Assembly: GCF_943734655.1 (NCBI RefSeq)
Contig: NC_071354.1
Span: 175,246,411 to 175,310,410 of the forward strand
From: Sabethes cyaneus
Taxonomy: Eukaryota > Arthropoda > Insecta > Diptera > Culicidae
DNA length: 64,000 nucleotides
Reading direction: 5' to 3'
Shown here piece by piece: positions 45,104 to 55,952 of this stretch. Every line of letters begins with the position of its first letter. Within the stretch, counting starts at the first letter, position 1. The translations under genes were made by a program, and so were the position numbers. The notes under the pieces were generated by a model, which saw only the letters and a program-made list of their open reading frames with translations, searched no databases and had not been told where the DNA came from.

Positions 45104-45370
45104 AAATGTGTGCGCTGCCGATTACAGAGACAACTTACAGTATAGACTTACAGTATTAGAATCAACTTCTAAGTTGGTAGTAAACATACACTGTCTAAAC
45201 TTCACTCATGGATCCAACGAAACAAACTAAACGTGAGTTTTAAAAGAGAGAAGCAATTTAAATTAAACGGCGGAATCCTGTAATCTTGTAATAATCGGAA
45301 TCCGCATTTTTTTTATTCCGGTTGGAGAATAAATTTTCGGAAATTGTTTCCTGTTGATACGACGTATTTA

Positions 45371-45540
45371 AAACTTGACGCTTCTCTATCGACAGACTTC
45401 GCAGCCGTTTATTAGAGTACAGGACAATGGCGTGGCTACTGCAACGACCGCAATGACTCGAACAGCATTGCCTAGTACTTAGAGATTTGAACATACGACG
45501 ACTGGTTTGTTAGACCAGCATCGTACCTCGAAGCTCTTCG
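45371..45540 (-). mobile_element. tRNA-derived SINE (family S1), diverged copy
   Basis: Reverse-complemented, it has the head CGAGGTACGATGCTGG (A box), CTGGTCTAACAAACCAG (anticodon-like arm) and GTATGTTCAAATCTC (B box). The body follows with CAATGCTGTTCGAGTC and GTACTCTAATAAACGGCTGC, then AAGTCTGTCGATAGAG. The GGCTTTGC tail is missing, and no target duplication is clear. Confidence 0.8.
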
Positions 45541-46019
45541 GGCGGGTATAACTAACTTTGAAACTGAATTCGAAATTGGAATTGACCGTGGGCTACCAGG
45601 TTACACGAATAATTTACAATAAATTTTACAGTGAAGGTGGAGCACGTACGTCACTGTATCCCAGCCTGGGTGTCTGTTTGTCTATGGACTTTTGTTTTTC
45701 GTTTACATGGTGTTATTCCTTTCCCTACCTCCACACGGTATCAAATGAGTAACCCAGAGAGGCACAAATTTTCCACATGATTGTAAGGATCGAGCTGCTT
45801 GAGCCACAAATGCTGGATTCAGATCAGATAACAAACCCTGGGAGCTTGGTCGTGTACAGACTTGGAAGAGGTATTCTTTCGAGCTACCAACCGTCCATTC
45901 TTCATGTTAGTAGCGGCGCAAAACAGTGCCTTATCTCCATGTTGGGGGTGGCCAATTGTAGTTAGTGTGAGATTTTAAACAGTTGGTGCCTCAAAAAATC
46001 AATACGCAATAAACAAAGA

Positions 46020-47570
46020 ATAAGAATTGTGACCGGACCAATTAGTATAGTCCAACGCGACGAAAGCTATGGATTGGAAACTCGGAATTTGGAACTGCCG
46101 ATCTCTCAACTTCCAAGCACTAGAGTACTCTCCGACGTATTGAAGAGCCACAAGTTCGACGTTGCAGTGCTACAGAAGATATACTGGAGTTGCTCAATGA
46201 CACGTACGTTGATGCAGCTCTCAACAATCATGATGGGCGACAGCCGGAAACTTAATTGGAATGCGTTGATTGATAATCGTCGGTTCTTCATCATAAGCAT
46301 CATCAACATGCACAGCTCTTACTTCGAAAGTTCAGATGATGATGCGTAGTTTGAGGGTGACTATGACCCTTTTCCGAAATATGACATCTAGATCATCGCA
46401 AAGGTTTTTAAACACTCAGATCGGCCAGAAAAATGCCGGTGACTGGGACTCTCAGCACATATCAGCTGGTCAACGAAATGGGTTTTCTGACTTGTCGATT
46501 TTGTGGAAAAGATGCGCAATACCACTCGTTAGAAGGTGGAAAGACACAGACAAATGAAAAGCTGCAGTGAATCTAAATCTTCCAAGTGAAAAACCGCTAC
46601 CTGGAGGACGATAAATAAGCAGAGTTGAATCAGTTTCAGCAGTGTAAGTTCTATCAGAAACTCAACGCATTCCACTAAGGCTTTGTAGACCGAAACATGT
46701 CAGCATAAGAATAGCAATATCTTGGACAATCGTGAGTTGAACAAAAGTTGGAGACAAGACAATACTTCGAAGAACAGCAGAATTGCTCCTTGGCGGAGGA
46801 AAAGCAATTTCGTCAGCAGCATAAATATGGTTAAGGTGTCAGATTCGACGATGGACGAAGTTAACCCTCCGTTACTCGCGCTGTTGTATTTTGTACAACA
46901 CCTGCGAACCGTTAACTTTGTCTCGGTATATCTCGGGATTCCAGCAATAAAGAAAATTACTGTTTTCAGCAAAGTTGATCCGCAGACCAAGATCTTTCAA
47001 ACGGTGGAAAAAGTTTTATAAGTTTTTCACCAAGTGGCATTAGAATTCGAGTGAATTCTGTTAGGTTAGCGCGAGTAACGAAAGGTTAAGGACGCTACAA
47101 ATCAGGTGAGGAACAATTAAACCGCTGGGAGGATGGCGTCGGAGTGAAGTTTATTAGGATGAACCTGGAAAAGCTGGCCATTTGTCTGCACTGGCTGATT
47201 GTAAGACAAATAACTTTGTGCGAAGTTATTGGGCCGACTTCAGTGAAGGGCGTCAAAGCCGGACCAAATCTTAACACTGCGGCAGATCCTTCAAAAAGGA
47301 CGTGAGTACAGAGCATTTCCGCATCATATTTTCATCGATTTTAAAGCTGTATATGATACTATCGATCGCAAAGAGCAGTAGAAAATAATGGATAAGAGTG
47401 ACTTTTCGGGAAGTTGATCCAACTGATAAAAGCTGCGATAGCTGGTAAACAGTGCTGTGCGCGGACTTCGGGTTGATTATCTAGTTTATTCCACAAGGGA
47501 CTTTGTCAAGGCGATGAACTCTCTTGACGGACATCAACGTGTTACGCAAGATCTCCAGCAACTCTTATCT
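46020..47570 (+). pseudogene. RTE-like endonuclease/RT relic
   Basis: The 5' part (46060-46330) resembles the APE start in 28.3 kb: LETRNLELPISQL-like, VLSDVLKSHKFDVAVLQKIY, and SIINMHSSYF. Later pieces are NLEKLAICLHWLIVR (about 47160) and a DFKA-like region (47340) where the first catalytic Asp belongs, with many stops. A piggyBac-type MITE (46865-47085) interrupts it. The YADD/FADD half is absent. It shares the most similarity with the relic at 28270-29535. Confidence 0.75.
46865..47085. mobile_element. piggyBac-type MITE, TTAA target, 221 bp
   Basis: TTAA at 46861-46864 and 47086-47089 flank inverted ends CCCTCCGTTACTCGCGCT and, reverse-complemented, CCTTTCGTTACTCGCGCT. Exact TTAA duplication is the hallmark of piggyBac transposition. 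The interior is non-coding and inserted in the RTE relic. Confidence 0.9.
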
Positions 47571-47725
47571 GCTCTACCGATAACATGCACATTGCTAGAA
47601 GGTAGGCAGTACAAACTAGAACCACCCTAACTCATTAGGCCCATGCCCTAAATACAAAATAAAAAATACAAACCTAAAATTTTCAGGACAGGAATTTTGA
47701 ACAACATTAGAGCACTTTTTTTATC

Positions 47726-47942
47726 CGCTTAGTCGGTTTCGAGGTACGATGCTGGTCTAACAAACCAGTTTTCGTATGTTCGAATCTCGGCTAGGCGGTG
47801 CTGCTAGATAGAGTTAGGAGGATTGTTGCACTAACCCCGTAACTGTCCTGTACTTTAATAGCCGGCTGTGAATTCTATCGATAAAGAAGGGTCAAGTCTT
47901 AGAAAAACGTTTAACCCCAAGGCTTTTGCTTTTTTTTTTTGA
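47726..47942 (+). mobile_element. tRNA-derived SINE (family S1), full length
   Basis: The head GTTTCGAGGTACGATGCTGG includes the A box. CTGGTCTAACAAACCAG is an anticodon-like arm and ATGTTCGAATCTCGG the B box. The body and GGCTTTTGCTTTTTTTTTT tail follow. The duplication AGCACTTTTTTTATC (47711-47725) and AGCACTTTTTATC (47943-47955) differs only in T-run length. This copy lets the 5' end of the family be defined. Confidence 0.92.
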
Positions 47943-47955
47943 AGCACTTTTTATC

Positions 47956-48590
47956 ATAAAATTATTGAGTGGGTACACCTGTAGCCGGATGGTTAAAGAC
48001 GGAGTATTAAACTTTCCCCATTAAAAACTGAAAAAAATCTCTGACGGTTCGCATATAAACGATTGAATTTGCATAAATTTGTCTAGATAACGAGTAGATA
48101 CTTTGACATTAATGCAAAAGGAATATAACGATATCAGATCATGTAATATGAAAAGGGTGTATCAAGGTTGATTAATTTAGGGTTTAATTGTTCATGATCA
48201 TGAACCACAAGAAAAAGACACAAACAAGCGCTGATTCTCAATATTTTTTATACTGTCAGTCCACAATCATGACAGTAATGCCACTTACGTGCCACATGAT
48301 TGACAGTAATGCCACTATAATGCCTACGAATGTGTTTCTCTTGCACCGGGCAATGTCGGGATACTAACGCTGATGCTATCTGTTTCGAAAGAAACCCTTT
48401 TTGTAGCAGACCTTTATTTTGTGTCGCTCAAACTACAATAATTTTATTGATAAAGTTTAACCATTATTTTCATTCTTTTCGTTTACTTACAAGAAGTGGT
48501 TCTAATGCCTCCTTTAATCTTTCGCTTTCCACTCCTGCTTCACGCTATAACGATCAATTAACTAACTCTAGCTGACTTATTTGATTTCCA
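47956..48590. other. No recognised gene; small palindrome
   Basis: The only structured item is a perfect 16-bp palindrome GTTCATGATCATGAAC (48190-48205) and a repeated GACAGTAATGCCACT (near 48273 and 48306). No coding sequence is recognised; the 81-codon plus frame at 48330-48575 has no motif. Confidence 0.4.
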
Positions 48591-48591
48591 G

Positions 48592-48795
48592 GTTCTGCAG
48601 ATAAACACGGTAGGTAATATGGTAAGTATTTTCTAAATCTATGATCCTCTTTTTCAGCAACTTACAATTTAACAGGTTTAACAGGTGAGTACGTTTTCTT
48701 CCGGCTAACCTCTAACTTCATGGGAATCGCGTTCTGCAGGTAAGTATAACTTTAATCAGCATCATTTATCGTCTATTTCATTTTCTTACTTACAG
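48592..48795 (+). other. Cluster of consensus splice-site-like sequences
   Basis: In 204 bp the plus strand has acceptor-like TTTGATTTCCAG (to 48591), donor ATGGTAAGTATT (48622), acceptor-like CTCTTTTTCAG (to 48657), donor CAGGTGAGTACG (48685), a joined acceptor/donor CTGCAGGTAAGTAT (48738-48745), and acceptor TTCTTACTTACAG (to 48795). Exon-like pieces would be 30 and 27 nt. The 36-nt interval between the first donor and second acceptor is too short for a normal intron. The joined CAG|GTAAGT resembles a recursive-splice point. Whether any is used is unknown. Confidence 0.3.
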
Positions 48796-48956
48796 GTCAA
48801 TCTTCTCCCTACTGTAAACACTAAACCGCACCTCAGCAATCTGTTTATTTTTATATATCACTAATTTCTTCTCGCTTTAGTTTTATTTCTCACCGGTTCT
48901 TCCTCTTAATTTTTCTGTAAGTTTGTTTACATTTTTTCTTCCACCGTACACGATAT

Positions 48957-49035
48957 TAAACGTCAGACCAAGGGTCTGTCAGCCTGCTCACATTGCGAAC
49001 ATCAGGCCAGGGGTCTGTCAGCCAGCCTCCTTAGC
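48957..49035. repeat. Two imperfect ~45-bp direct repeats
   Basis: CGTCAGACCAAGGGTCTGTC followed by AGCCTGCTCACATTGCGAA is repeated as CATCAGGCCAGGGGTCTGTC followed by AGCCAGCC. Each unit contains a small self-complementary GACC...GGTC core. It lies just upstream of the family B Helitron. Confidence 0.6.
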
Positions 49036-49099
49036 CAGGGGAGTGCCGTGTTGCAACACTATCAATAATGGTGCCCACAAAACTAACGCTATTTTATTA

Positions 49100-50143
49100 T
49101 CTATATATATAAAAGTAAGCGTGAGTATGTTTGTTTATATGTTTGTATGTTTCACCATAACTCCAGAACGTCTTGACCGATCTCCATCAAACTTGGCACA
49201 CATGTTCCTTGACATAAGAGAATCAGCACTGGGGGGTCAACAAAAAGGGGGGAGGTTCCCTAATAGGGGGAGGCCATAACTCTGAAACGCCTTGACCGTT
49301 CTTCATCAAACTTGGTACACATGTTCCTTGACATAAGGGAATCAGAACTGAGGGTTCTACAAAAATGGGGGGTGAGAGGTTCCTTAATAGGTGGGGGAGG
49401 GTCCCTAATAGAGGGGGAGGCCATAACTCCGAAACGGCTTGACCGTTCTTCATCAAACTTGGCACACATGTTCCTTGACATAAGTGAATCAGCACCGGGT
49501 GGTCAACAAAAAGGGGGGAAGGTTCCGTAATAGGTGGGGGAGGGTCTCTAATAGGGGGGAGGCCATAACTGCGAAACGGCTTGACCGTTCTTCATCAAAC
49601 TTGGCACACATGTTCCTTGACATAAGAGAATCAGCATTGAAGGGGTTGAAAACAGGGGGACCGAAATGTTTAGACGGTTCTCCCATAAGGACAGGACAGA
49701 AGGAGGAGCTGATGACCGGAGGTTGCTGACGAGAAAGGGGGGGTTTCGTCCACATGACTGAAACAATTTATCCGTACAACAGAAAAAATCAAAATACGAA
49801 ACACTAAACTGCAATGCTCGCAGCTGTAGGTTTGTCAAGTGTAATTATGCACTGAACTATTCATTTCCTATGGGTGGGGTGGCCATTGTTGAAAGTGGAA
49901 GGTGCAAATAGGAAAAATGGCTTTGTTTTTCTTTTTTTATAGGGTTTTATAGGGATTTCCGTAAAGAAAACAGGTGTGCAGGTGCCCGGGTAGATAAACG
50001 AGGGGGAGCTGACAAATGTGGAGGATCTTCCGAAAGAGAAACAAGCGTTGTATTTTTGCATTATAAGCATTTCGATTACAATAACCGATGTACAAGTGGC
50101 TGTGAGACAAAGGCTCCCCGAGTAAGATCGGGAACTCAGTTAG
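49100..50143 (+). mobile_element. Helitron family B, second copy
   Basis: It begins TCTATATATATAAAAGTAAG directly after A (49099). It ends with the hairpin CCCGA-GTAAGA-TCGGG (50117-50132), then AACTCAG and TTAG, followed by T; the final CTAG has mutated to TTAG. Four ~120-150-bp internal repeats carry CATAACTCCGAAACGGCTTG, TTCATCAAACTTGGCACACA and TTCCTTGACATAAG (about 49155, 49273, 49421, 49562). There is no Rep/helicase. It is 1044 bp against 1268 bp for the copy at 530-1797, the difference lying mainly in repeat number. Confidence 0.9.
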
Positions 50144-50236
50144 TCATCGATAAATGTCGTCCATCGTATTTCCTACTATTTCCCATGGCCTAATTTGGCT
50201 TGATGTTGAAAACCATGAAGGATAATAAACATTTAA

Positions 50237-50376
50237 CCCTTTATAAGGCAGTGGCAACTATATTGCCACCAACAAAATTTTTTTATTTTGCTTCTATAAT
50301 TATATTGATGTCATTATAGACGCAAAACAAATATTTTTCGTTGGTGGCAATTTTATTGCCACGGCCTTATAAAGGG
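50237..50376. mobile_element. piggyBac-type MITE, TTAA target, 140 bp
   Basis: TTAA at 50233-50236 and 50377-50380 borders CCCTTTATAAGG and its complement. Inner arms GGCAACTATATTGCCACCAA and TTGGTGGCAATTTTATTGCC also pair, making nearly the whole element a hairpin. The CCCTTT...AAAGGG ends and TTAA are characteristic of piggyBac. Non-coding. Confidence 0.93.
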
Positions 50377-50380
50377 TTAA

Positions 50381-52362
50381 AATGCTAAACGTACAACGCC
50401 ATTGTCAACTGACAAATGTGATTGCCATTAACCGGTCGTAAAGAGATGATGTTGGTTAATGCAGTATGAAACTATATCGGTTTTCAAAGCATTGATTACA
50501 AATCGCATTTAGGGTGCTTCTTATGAAACAGTATAACAAACCAGCAAACTTCATAGCCATATAACCGCTCAAAGTTTTTCATCTCATTTCTAATAGCTGG
50601 AGAATACAATCATATGAACCATTCAAGGAGTTTATAGGTGAAATTGATGTTTCCATGCACAAGCAATGGAAAACAACTTGCAAACTCAATTTATTTTTCT
50701 TTATATCACTCTTTTTATATCCAGTACAGTTGTTGGATCTTCTTGTTCAGTCGAAAGCTCAAATTGAAAGTCAAAACCTGGCTTGTTTGGTGTTGGGATT
50801 TTTTCCGGTTCTGGTTTCTAGCTCAAACTGGCTGACCGGATAGCCGAGCTGCTCAAAAACTAAGTTAATTTTACAACTTCTCTATGCTTCATATAGCAAG
50901 CTTTCCGTGTAAAATTGCTCGGAAATGTAAGACGTTCGCCCGGTTCAATCTCCGCTTCGGGGAACGATACCAGCGTAGAGCAAATATTCTGTAGTTTTGT
51001 GTCTTTTGGATTTTGTCAGTGGGATGACAAGAGTTTCGCACAAAGAAAGAAAAAATAAACATGTAAAGTCCCACCAGAGATAACTCTAGCGTAGTGAAAA
51101 CTAACTCGTTGTAATTCAATTTAACTTGTGTCAATATTCTCTGAACGGTGCCAAACAGAGCTCATAGATTTTCTCGTGGGATCTAAGGGGGATCTATCTA
51201 TGTATATTACATGAATTGTATAGTTTGCTGGTATTTTTTTGTGATTGCAGTTGCCGACAGTGGTGAGCTAAAATAAATACAAAGTTTATGGTGCATCGAA
51301 ATAGTATTTTAACAATAATAATCTAAAAGTAGATATCATCAACATAAACTTGCTCTTTAGATTAAACTAATTTGCGCAAGAATGTATCCTATTATAGTGG
51401 AATTGCTAAATCAACCCAAATGAGCCGCAACGGGGAAAATTCATTTGCATATTAACAGCAGTTTGTAGCGCGTAATTGCGTCTGAGCCAAGAGTCCAGTC
51501 TAGTCCGGTCCATCGTAAAACTATGGACCGTCACTGGTTTATGCAGGTTTACTGCTTTCTGACGGGCTGAAAGCCGAAGCCGAAAGCATTTTCCCATGAA
51601 TACCCTTTGCGGTTAAACAGCAGCGTGAGATGTGGACAGTGCAGGATGTTATTATTAATGCATAGAAACAATGTTGATTTTCTGTAGTATTCTACGGTTC
51701 CATCTGACCCGACACCGATACCAATAGAGTGAGAAAGAGTATATCTATGCAAAAGGTTGTCAACACTATAGTCTTTCTACCATCATAATCCTGTGTCATT
51801 TATTTTCATAGTTATAGTGTTTCTTTGATGGCATATTTAGATAGAATTGGTAGTGTAAAAATCAACAATTACCAAAGCGTTATCAGCTCAGGAAATTTAT
51901 GGAATTATTTTGTGCTTAGCATCGACCATCACCATGCCGAAAAATACGTAACAAATTTTGTAAATAAATACATGATACGCAAGTTTAACTTTTATTTGTA
52001 TTTCTTTCTTTATTTCTCAAAAAAAAACTACCATGACAAAAAAAAAATTACATTTTTCAGATAACTACTCCACGCATAATTTTCAAATTAGGGTCCTCAA
52101 GAATCATGATAATAATGATTAGCAACGATAGGTTTGATGATTTATCTTTGCTGAAAATCCAAATTATTTATTTGTAGTATTTTTCCTTGAGCTGTTGCAT
52201 TACTTTTCTCTTTATGTAGTGACTTTTTCAAGATTCTATTACATCTAAATTTAATTATTTGTGGAGTTTAATGGACGTTAAACTCGCTCGCTTTTTAAAA
52301 AGGTAATGAAACTCGTGTTGGAAAAATACATCCTTCTGTGTGTTTAAAACAGATGCCTATTT
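50381..52362. other. No recognised gene
   Basis: About 2 kb of AT-rich sequence. Frames of 60-81 codons have no motif I know. No transposon ends or RNA genes were identified. Confidence 0.4.
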
Positions 52363-52548
52363 TTGATACCTAATCCTAAAGTTACTGGACGTGTTCCGGA
52401 TAGTTTAAAGATTGCTAGGGTAATCACTATTCATAAAGGTGACAGCAAGCTGGACGTTAATAACTATCGACCAATTTCAACTTTCTTGGTGTTAAGCAAA
52501 GTGCTAGAAGAAATGCTAGTTGTAAGATTATTAGAGCTACTTGAGTAA
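52363..52548 (+). pseudogene. Non-LTR reverse transcriptase fragment (L2/CR1-like)
   Basis: A 61-codon frame reads VPDSLKIARVITIHKGDSKL, DVNNYRPISTFLVLSKVLEE and MLVVRLLELLE. This is the conserved early RT block (P-x-K-x-G-D...NYRPIS...LSK-LE) of CR1/L2/Jockey-type LINEs. Nothing recognisable precedes or follows, so it is a short internal relic with no active-site residues. Confidence 0.8.
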
Positions 52549-54601
52549 CAATTTTGTCAATCAATTAGTATAACATTCAGCATTAATCGGCAGTTAAAGT
52601 TAAAATAACCCAGAACTGTGTGTGACCCATGATTGTGAACTGAGAGTATAAAATAAAACGTTTTGCCAAATTTTATTCAAAAAACTATGTATATGGTTCG
52701 GACGAATGATCAAGCGAGATAAATCGAATAAAAGAAAATTAATTCTGACAGGTCTAATCCAATACGTATCTCCTTGTTCATGCCAGTCATTATTAAATAT
52801 GGCATCAATTCCAACGAACGTAAATCGGGGCAAGCGAAACAAGAAGGGTGTGAATAATTTTTTGAACATTCTTCTAATCCCACCAGCTACAACTTTTAAT
52901 CTGTAGGTCTGCGTATACCATCATCAGTCCTATGCAGACGGCAAATAAAAACAAGAGGTTTTCCCAGAAAATGGGTGTTTCCCACATCCAAACTCGAGCA
53001 ACTTGAGCAGGTGGTTTTTCCACCTGTGTGAAAAGGCATATCGTATCGGTTTTGTTCTTACAACTTGGCCTGTACTGCTGTGGCAGGGTTAAATAATTTT
53101 GGGTTCTAACAGAACAGAACCCGTCGTAAAGAAATATTCAATTGCAGTTCGAACGGTAGCCATGTTTGGTTTGTTGGTTTGGGAAAACCATTACGAATCA
53201 GTATACATATATGTTCACCCTGAACCCTGAATCTTGTTACACGTGACTGCGCTTTTCGTACGGTCACTTTGAATTGAGTAAGATCCATTATAAGCCCCTT
53301 TGTTTCACAAAAAGGCTGCTGTTCGAGAAATAATCCAACCTCTTGACACTTTGCCTCTGGAGGGTGATTTTACACTGATGGGACGCTGTCTATCCCGTCT
53401 ACGTCTTGTTTCACTCACTAATAAGGCGACACAAGATGAGATGATAAAAATTCCGGTAAATGAAAAGCCGAGAAACGACGTCTAGTGAAGTCTTTGTAAA
53501 TGCAACGGTAGCATGAAAGGAAGTTGTTCAGTGCTCATTAGACCGACACTGTGGTGAAATTGATGTCTATAAATAGTTAATATATTAAGTACCTACACAG
53601 ATCATTTATTATAGAAGTTATCAAATCATCTGTGAATGCCAATAAACTAGTTATTAAATTTATTCTATATTATTTATGAATTGGTTTATTAAGTTTCGAT
53701 GGTAAAATCATCCAAATTTTAAAGAAAACAAACCTCCGATGGCCCTGCAAATACCGTGAACTAACCAAAGCATCTTTACAACTGTGTTGTTCTCTAAACA
53801 TCTTTATTTAGGCTCGGCAGTTTTCATTATAACTTCACTGATGGAATATTGTAGTGATTCGTTCACAACAGACATGGTTGTTTTTAAAGGGAGCTTTATC
53901 GATTAAAAATCTCTGATATGCGCCAAAAATGTTTAAAATATACAATACTCCTTCGAGTTTTGTTAAAACCCTTGTTGATCCGTGTAATCTGTAAGTATGT
54001 TTAGCCTAACAAAATTGATTACTTTGCGGTGGTTATGTGTGGTCCATAGAACTACCAAGTCAGCTGTGAAAGATTATACTGAAAGCACCCACAGCAAAAG
54101 CACCCAAGAAAAAATAACTCTGTTAAATGAGAAAAACTTTTGGAAATCATTGACTACCAATCCCCGGTGTCTGCTTCCTTGACAGTAGCATAGCATTTGG
54201 TCAGCAGCACGATAATGCTCCTAAAAAGACCGCTAACAATTGATTATTAGCTTCGAGGCATACCTTTTTGTGTTCGCCTCATGTTGGGTCTCTCATCAAA
54301 TTTAGTGTAACGACGTTGCAATCAAGCTGTATAGCGTCACGTTGCTTGTCGGACGACGAAAAAGTTTCGAAAGCATTGTGAAAAATTGCAGGAGACATTT
54401 CTTTGAAGCGCTCTACCTTTCATCATCGGTTGTTCTCTGTATCTTCCGGACTGCTTGCGCTCGCAAAGGAAACCTACATCCGGATTGAAATCAGTGAACA
54501 ATTCTACCGAAATCCTATGTAATGGAATACTGAGTAATTCTACTTCTTCATTATTGTTTTCAATTGTTTTAGCTACCGCTGAATCATGTAATATTGCTGC
54601 A
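52549..54601. other. No recognised gene
   Basis: Unassigned. The 61-codon plus frame at 53300-53485 and the 92-codon minus frame at 54337-54615 are moderately coding-like but match nothing I recognise. TCCGATGGCC near 53735 recurs in the hairpin at 55027-55091. Confidence 0.35.
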
Positions 54602-54676
54602 GCCGATAGCAACATGAAACCTACTGACTTTAGTGGAGAAAGAACTAAAGTCAGTAGGTTTCATGTTGCTATCGGC
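54602..54676. repeat. 33-bp perfect inverted repeat (hairpin, 9-nt loop)
   Basis: The left arm 54602-54634 starts GCCGATAGCAACATGAAACC. The right arm 54644-54676 is its exact complement, separated by GGAGAAAGA. Beyond the arm the complementarity resumes after a 22-24-base gap: CTACCGC at 54573-54579 pairs with GCGGTAG just after 54676. It looks like a local inverted duplication with a small deletion, such as arises by template switching. The RNA would fold into a very stable stem. Confidence 0.95.
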
Positions 54677-55026
54677 GGTAGGTGTAGGTATGTTTGCTTT
54701 ACGACTAGGTATTGCTATCTCTACGTCTCCAAACTGACAATTTTTATTCACACAAATATTATTTTCGATCGATGAAGAAATTTTGATAGCTTTTCAGGGA
54801 AAAACAATTTGAATGCTCTGCCTTCTTATTTATTGAAAGGCTCAAAGTGAAGAAATATTACGAGTCTTCCTTAAGCCGGATTTTTTTAAATATACCATAT
54901 TATTGAAAGATTTCCTGCTCTTCTAATAATAAACATATCAAGCAGCAATTTAAGTTTTATTATGTTCTTCTAGTGGTTTTCACGACTGGTATCATAAATA
55001 CCGCTAATAAAACTATGAGCTGCACT

Positions 55027-55091
55027 AAAACCTTCCGATGGCCGCTATAAAACATCCTTCGGACCAAGAGGCCCACTCTTCGGAAGGTTTT
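55027..55091. repeat. Small hairpin, AAAACCTTCCGA arms
   Basis: AAAACCTTCCGA (55027-55038) and TCGGAAGGTTTT (55080-55091) are exact complements with a 41-base loop. Inside, TCCTTCGGACC offers an alternative pairing. It could be a degraded MITE core. Confidence 0.6.
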
Positions 55092-55950
55092 TATAACCTC
55101 TTAAAGAGTCAGACCATAGGCTCAAGTAGGTTTATTATGCTCTGCTGAAAGCAGCAGTGAAAGCGATTTTGCTTTTTGTTGCTTGACGGCAACCATCGCT
55201 ACTAAACTAAATCACACAGCCAGCTTTATTATTACTTGAAAATATATAGCCGTGAGCAGAAAGGTAAATTTTACTGTCAGATCATCCATAGTCAGCGACC
55301 ATAGTATAATATGCACAGGAATATATAATAAATTTTCAGCAGTTTTCGTAGTTGTGCAGCATATGCGCATTGAATTTATTCGTGTATATTGGAATGATAA
55401 GAGACTAAAATTAACGCGTCATCAAAGTTTTGCAATTTTTGAAAATCAGTTGTCTAAACTAAATAAATATATTTGATTAGTCAATTTTAGTTTCTAACTA
55501 AATCTTTCTATTGTATTCTAACATGAAAATCGATTAACAAAAACTTCCTTTCTGCAACTCACAGTTTGCTTTGATGAATTGTTGTTTGGCGACCAAAAAA
55601 TGCTAGAAAACAGCAAACGGGTCGCATAACATTTGTTTTCGGTGTTGAACTCTAATATTTTTCATAATGGTTGTTACCGTTTTACGACAACTCAAAATTA
55701 TACGCGACAAGGGCATGCAGGGCGAAACTTTCGGACAGAAAATTAAAAACACAACCATCGTGTTCAACATGTCTTATTGTTGTAGTTTTAGTTCGATACA
55801 GTGCTGCCAAATTTAACTTGTTAGAAAGTCCAATGTATTATGTGTTAAAGTTTAACTCTCCTCGTTCATGTAATCGTTCACTTTTCCGCCCCCCCCCGGC
55901 TCAATCGACGGTAGAACTGCAATTTCAGTTACTGCACGTTTATACACGCC
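55092..55950. other. No recognised gene
   Basis: The 127-codon plus frame at 55671-56054 runs into the 3' end of the LINE on the other strand and has no domain I recognise. Otherwise AT-rich sequence with a short C-run near 55890. Confidence 0.4.
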
Positions 55951-55952
55951 TA

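Noticed and set aside
49223..49838. Several overlapping minus frames with LCQGTCVPSLMKN repeats
   Set aside because: Reverse translations of the Helitron family B internal repeats.
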